The notes beneath the pieces were generated by a model that was given only the letters and a program-made list of their open reading frames with translations, made no database searches and was not told the DNA's origin. Positions 7,310 through 9,247 of a DNA stretch of 9,247 nucleotides are shown piece by piece (position 1 is the first letter of the stretch; the number at the start of each line of letters is the position of its first letter). Origin of the DNA: Enterobacteriaceae bacterium (GTDB lineage Bacteria; Pseudomonadota; Gammaproteobacteria; Enterobacterales; Enterobacteriaceae); the NCBI GenBank assembly GCA_022712475.1, contig JALAGK010000097.1:1-9247 (forward strand), read 5' to 3'. The translations under genes were made by a program, and so were the position numbers.

Positions 7310-7929
7310 GTTTTCTCCTCGTCCAGCATGGCAAATAACTGTTCGAGTTCCTGAACGCCGCTTTTTTGCAGCATGCGCGCCTTGTAGGTGCTAATGGTTT
7401 TATTACTGAGCGCCAGCCGCTCGGCGATATCTTTATTGGTTTTGCCCTGACGCAGGTAGGTAAGCACGGCTATTTCGCGATCGGAAAAACGCTCAAGCAC
7501 CTGATCAGCGCTTGCGGGTTCGCCCGGCGCTTTGATTGCCTCACTCAGCGCGTCCCCCGGAAAACAGCGGTAACCGTCAAGAATAAGTCTGCATAGCGGC
7601 TCTACTGAAGCCAGCGACAGTTCTTTATTAAGAAAACCATCGGCCCCGGCCTGTAGCGTGCGTAGTGCGTAAACATGTACAGGCTGGTTAGTAAAGATAA
7701 GCACCTTCAGCGCCGGAAAATGCTGCTTAATACGCGGCAGCAGCGCCAGCCCATCGGCATTTTTCAAATCGAGGTCGAGAATCAACAGCTGCGGTTCATC
7801 GCGGCGGATTTGGGCTATCAGGCTCTCACCCGACGAGCTGGTGACGGTAAACTCGCCGCTCTTTTCCAGCAGCACCTTTAGGGCAAAACAGATGGCAGGA
7901 TGATCGTCAACGAGCAATACCGGAATCAT
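7306..7929 (-). CDS. EvgA-like NarL/FixJ-family response regulator
   Basis: 207-residue DNA-binding response regulator, close in size to E. coli EvgA (204). Receiver domain at about 1-120: acidic pocket D8/D9 in LLVDDHP, phospho-acceptor Asp52 in LILDLDL, Thr80 and Lys102. LuxR-type helix-turn-helix at about 145-200, with DREIAVLTYLRQGKTNKDIA and SNKTISTYKAR, the latter almost the same as the EvgA recognition segment as I recall it. It should accept phosphate from the HPt His1142 of the neighbouring kinase and act as a transcription factor. I chose the ATG at 7929, which places the receiver motif at the usual distance and has GGA 5 nt upstream. An in-frame ATG at 7956 would add nine residues (MHREVEWNT) and cannot be excluded. 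The stop codon overlaps the kinase start by 4 nt. Autoregulation through the inverted repeat at 8056-8082 is a plausible inference. Confidence 0.92.
   Translation of the reverse strand: MIPVLLVDDHPAICFALKVLLEKSGEFTVTSSSGESLIAQIRRDEPQLLILDLDLKNADGLALLPRIKQHFPALKVLIFTNQPVHVYALRTLQAGADGFLNKELSLASVEPLCRLILDGYRCFPGDALSEAIKAPGEPASADQVLERFSDREIAVLTYLRQGKTNKDIAERLALSNKTISTYKARMLQKSGVQELEQLFAMLDEEKT
7315..7320 (-). promoter_or_regulatory. Strong ribosome-binding site for the GTG-started sensor kinase
   Basis: GAGGAG lies within the last codons of the regulator gene, 5 nt before the GTG at 7309. It supports GTG as the kinase start. With the 4-nt stop/start overlap it indicates coupled translation of regulator and kinase. 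Confidence 0.75.
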
Positions 7930-8055
7930 AGTGTTCCACTCCACTTCCCTGTGCATTTAGCTACACACTCCACCCCACATTGGGTCAGAGTATTAATCCG
8001 TGATTTTACGCCAGAGTGCGCCTGATGCTATACCCCCCTGACGGGTAGAGGATTC

Positions 8056-8082
8056 TATCGGTTAACTAAGCCATAACCGATA
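8056..8082. promoter_or_regulatory. 9-bp inverted repeat upstream of the response regulator gene, candidate operator
   Basis: TATCGGTTA (8056-8064) and TAACCGATA (8074-8082) are perfect inverted copies separated by 9 bases. The element lies about 130-150 bp upstream of the regulator start, among likely promoter sequence, and neither strand has a T run after it, so it is not a terminator. NarL/FixJ regulators such as EvgA bind inverted repeats as dimers, so autoregulation is a reasonable guess. Another regulator is equally possible. Confidence 0.45.
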
Positions 8083-8273
8083 AGCGTTCTCTGATAAATG
8101 TATCGTTCGCACAAAAACATTGCTTATTCTGCTCACTGCGACTTTCCGCAGAGCAGGAATATTTACCTTCCTCAGACCAACGCAGCCAGGTAGCGACGCA
8201 ATAAAAACACGGCTGCTCACATTATCCCTTTTTCGCTAAGCACATTCACCCTCAAAAAACCGCTTTTCCAAAC

Positions 8274-8305
8274 CACAGTATGGGTTCTGCGCTGGAAATA
8301 CTGTG
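8274..8305. repeat. 8-bp inverted repeat in the intergenic region
   Basis: CACAGTAT (8274-8281) and ATACTGTG (8298-8305) are perfect inverted copies with a 16-base loop. On the plus strand it is followed by GTTTAAAC and an A-rich stretch, not a T run. It could be an operator or a stem in a transcript; no function can be assigned. Confidence 0.4.
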
Positions 8306-8568
8306 AGTGTTTAAACAAAAAGCCTGTAAAAAAAACAAGCAAGGAAAATAACCCTATGGTGCCGGGCAAATATTTTCTCCGCACGAAATGTGCTCTGGTC
8401 ATACTGCAGACGGCTTAAAAAAGTCTGTCCGGCGTAACATTCACGCTAATCACTATTTAGCAGGGTACATTTTTATTTATGCAACCAGGTTAATAAACGT
8501 AATAAAAACACTCACTCGAATAAAAAACCGTACAATAACCTCCATCTCTGTAATCTTGTCTCGACATC

Positions 8569-8598
8569 ATCCCTGTCACCCTCAATTGCCACAGGGAT
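8569..8598 (+). promoter_or_regulatory. 8-bp inverted repeat in the leader of the abortive-infection-like gene
   Basis: ATCCCTGT (8569-8576) and ACAGGGAT (8591-8598) are perfect inverted copies with a 14-base loop, ending 39 bases before the GTG start at 8638. It may be an operator controlling the gene or an mRNA hairpin in its 5' leader. No T run follows on the plus strand. Confidence 0.4.
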
Positions 8599-8625
8599 AG
8601 CGTTCAGAGTGTTACACGCCACAAC

Positions 8626-8629
8626 AGGA
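8626..8629 (+). promoter_or_regulatory. Ribosome-binding site supporting the GTG start at 8638
   Basis: AGGA lies 8 nt before the GTG codon at 8638. No ATG is available at the start of this frame, and the GTG leads directly into the first membrane helix of the product. Confidence 0.5.
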
Positions 8630-8637
8630 ATAAAGAC

Positions 8638-9024
8638 GTGATCAAATCAGCTTACTGGATACTATTTTTCCTTATCGTCGCCCTGGTGAGCGGCGCAGGC
8701 ATCTATCTGTACTGGGATAGCGCGGATGTGAGCCGGTACTGGGATTTTTTACGTACGAATGATAGCCCGGCATCCGTCATTGGCGGTCTCAGTGCTGCCA
8801 TTGGCGCAACAGTGACGGCAGTGGTGATGTATTTTACCGCCAGAGCGGCCCATGCTGCCGCACAAAGCACGCGGATTGCCTCGCGCGCGCTTGAACTTTC
8901 TGAGCGCAACAATAATATCACTGAGTTTAATCAGCGTTTTTCACTACTGCTGGCGCAACACAATGACTATGGTGAAAAAGTCACCCATTATCTCGATAAT
9001 AAAGGTAAAGCAGAGTTTAGTTAA
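8638..9024 (+). CDS. N-terminal part of a putative phage abortive infection protein (putAbiC-like), ended by an in-frame stop
   Basis: A 128-codon reading frame starting with GTG after AGGA. Residues 7-25 and about 47-67 are membrane helices. Residues about 68-93 form a polar, Ala- and Arg-rich helix likely to be coiled coil. Then comes EFNQRFSLLLAQHNDYGEKV (96-115), which resembles the F-x(3)-L-x(2)-H-N segment of putative phage abortive infection (putAbiC) proteins. Such proteins have two N-terminal membrane helices and a cytoplasmic domain, are usually much longer (around 250-350 residues), and are thought to act in phage defence by stopping infected cells. The TAA at 9022-9024 cuts the frame within the conserved domain, and the same frame stays open beyond it. 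The visible product is therefore probably a non-functional fragment. It faces away from the regulator gene across a 708-bp gap. Family assignment rests on recalled motif layout. Confidence 0.6.
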   Translation: MIKSAYWILFFLIVALVSGAGIYLYWDSADVSRYWDFLRTNDSPASVIGGLSAAIGATVTAVVMYFTARAAHAAAQSTRIASRALELSERNNNITEFNQRFSLLLAQHNDYGEKVTHYLDNKGKAEFS

Positions 9025-9247
9025 ATATGGACCAGTACGCAGCACCTTGCGTCATTTAATAAACTCAAAGGTCACCTTGTTATCAGCACCTATATGCGCG
9101 TGTTGTACCACCTGTTGAGGTTTATAAAAGAAGACTATTACGATAAAAATGCCAGCTCACATGACAAACGGAAATTTTCGCCGCTGGTACGCTCAGCTAT
9201 CCCTAATAATGTGCTGTTTTTAATCGCCCTTAATGCCAGTATCACCC
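9025..9247 (+). pseudogene. Continuation of the putAbiC-like gene beyond the in-frame stop, cut by the window end
   Basis: Directly after the TAA, in the same frame, 74 codons remain open to the last base. They encode a cytoplasmic-type segment with YMRVLYHLLRFIKEDYY, then KFSPLVRSAIPNNVLFLIALN. This resembles the second conserved block of putAbiC proteins: an aromatic YxRxLYHxLxFI helix followed by a short linker, an LVRS/LRA-type motif and a hydrophobic helix. Continuity of frame and family pattern indicates one gene broken by a single nonsense codon, not two genes. An in-frame ATG at 9094-9096 has no ribosome-binding site, so re-start is unlikely. The true 3' end is outside the window. A sequencing error at the stop would restore an intact gene. 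Confidence 0.55.

Larger units (their letters stand above)
7930..8637. other. Long AT-rich intergenic region between the response regulator and the divergent gene
   Basis: These 708 bases separate two divergent genes and should hold both promoters. I see no confident gene. The only sizeable frame (minus, 8217-8402) encodes a 61-residue peptide with one hydrophobic segment but has no ribosome-binding site at its ATG. A shorter version starting at TTG 8369 has GGAG 7 nt upstream. The stretch 8220-8540 is rich in A runs and clearly more AT-rich than the flanking genes. Perfect inverted repeats occur at 8056-8082, 8274-8305 and 8569-8598, and a GTTTAAAC palindrome at 8309-8316. On the plus strand TACAAT at 8531-8536 resembles a -10 element but lacks a good -35. 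The length is generous for two promoters, so a small RNA or small protein could be hidden here. Confidence 0.55.

Noticed and set aside
7930..7956. Nine-residue extension of the response regulator to the ATG at 7956
   Set aside because: Receiver domains usually begin a few residues before the DD pair, which the ATG at 7929 provides, and spacing from the GGAG to the upstream ATG is long. Not fully excluded.
9025..9247. Stop codon as a recoding site (selenocysteine, pyrrolysine or programmed readthrough)
   Set aside because: The stop is TAA, which is not used for those amino acids, and no structured element after it is apparent; a nonsense mutation or sequencing error is simpler.

Overview
The window reads as chromosomal DNA of an enterobacterium (family Enterobacteriaceae; genus not resolvable by eye). 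The clues are an EvgS/EvgA-type phosphorelay, a CigR-family protein, a DUF1090 protein resembling E. coli YqjC, a FimD-like usher, and enterobacterial Shine-Dalgarno sites and codon use. Five intact genes lie on the minus strand. In transcription order, right to left, they are: an EvgA-like response regulator, an EvgS/BvgS-like hybrid kinase, a small periplasmic DUF1090 coiled-coil protein, a short usher-like outer-membrane protein, and a CigR-family exported protein. A gene of the putative phage abortive infection type (putAbiC-like) diverges on the plus strand at the right end. It is interrupted by an in-frame stop and runs off the window.

Layout: 1-97 holds a hairpin suited to ending cigR transcription. 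cigR is at 98-619, followed by a 331-bp non-coding gap (620-950) with a 12-bp palindrome and a weak possible terminator. The usher is at 951-3071. A short gap (3072-3160) carries a strong GC hairpin and a 6-codon mini-ORF whose stop overlaps the usher start. The DUF1090 gene is at 3161-3586, then a 90-bp gap with another terminator-like hairpin. The kinase (3677-7309) and regulator (7306-7929) overlap by 4 nt, so they form a translationally coupled operon. The 708 bases at 7930-8637 separate the regulator from the divergent gene. They look non-coding and hold three good inverted repeats. The interrupted abortive-infection gene starts at 8638.

How the genes may work together: the kinase has two periplasmic solute-binding-like domains, one membrane helix, a short PAS-like region, HisKA, HATPase, REC and HPt, and should pass phosphate by a His-Asp-His-Asp relay to the regulator. 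The three following genes all encode exported or envelope proteins, so it is a reasonable but unproven inference that some are regulator targets. Hairpins between them argue against one continuous transcript.

The most unusual items are the orphan usher, which lacks both the N-terminal chaperone-binding tail and the second C-terminal domain and has no chaperone or pilin gene beside it; the in-frame stop in the abortive-infection-like gene; and the altered spacing of the kinase domains relative to E. coli EvgS. I see no tRNA, rRNA, CRISPR array, insertion sequence or replication origin.
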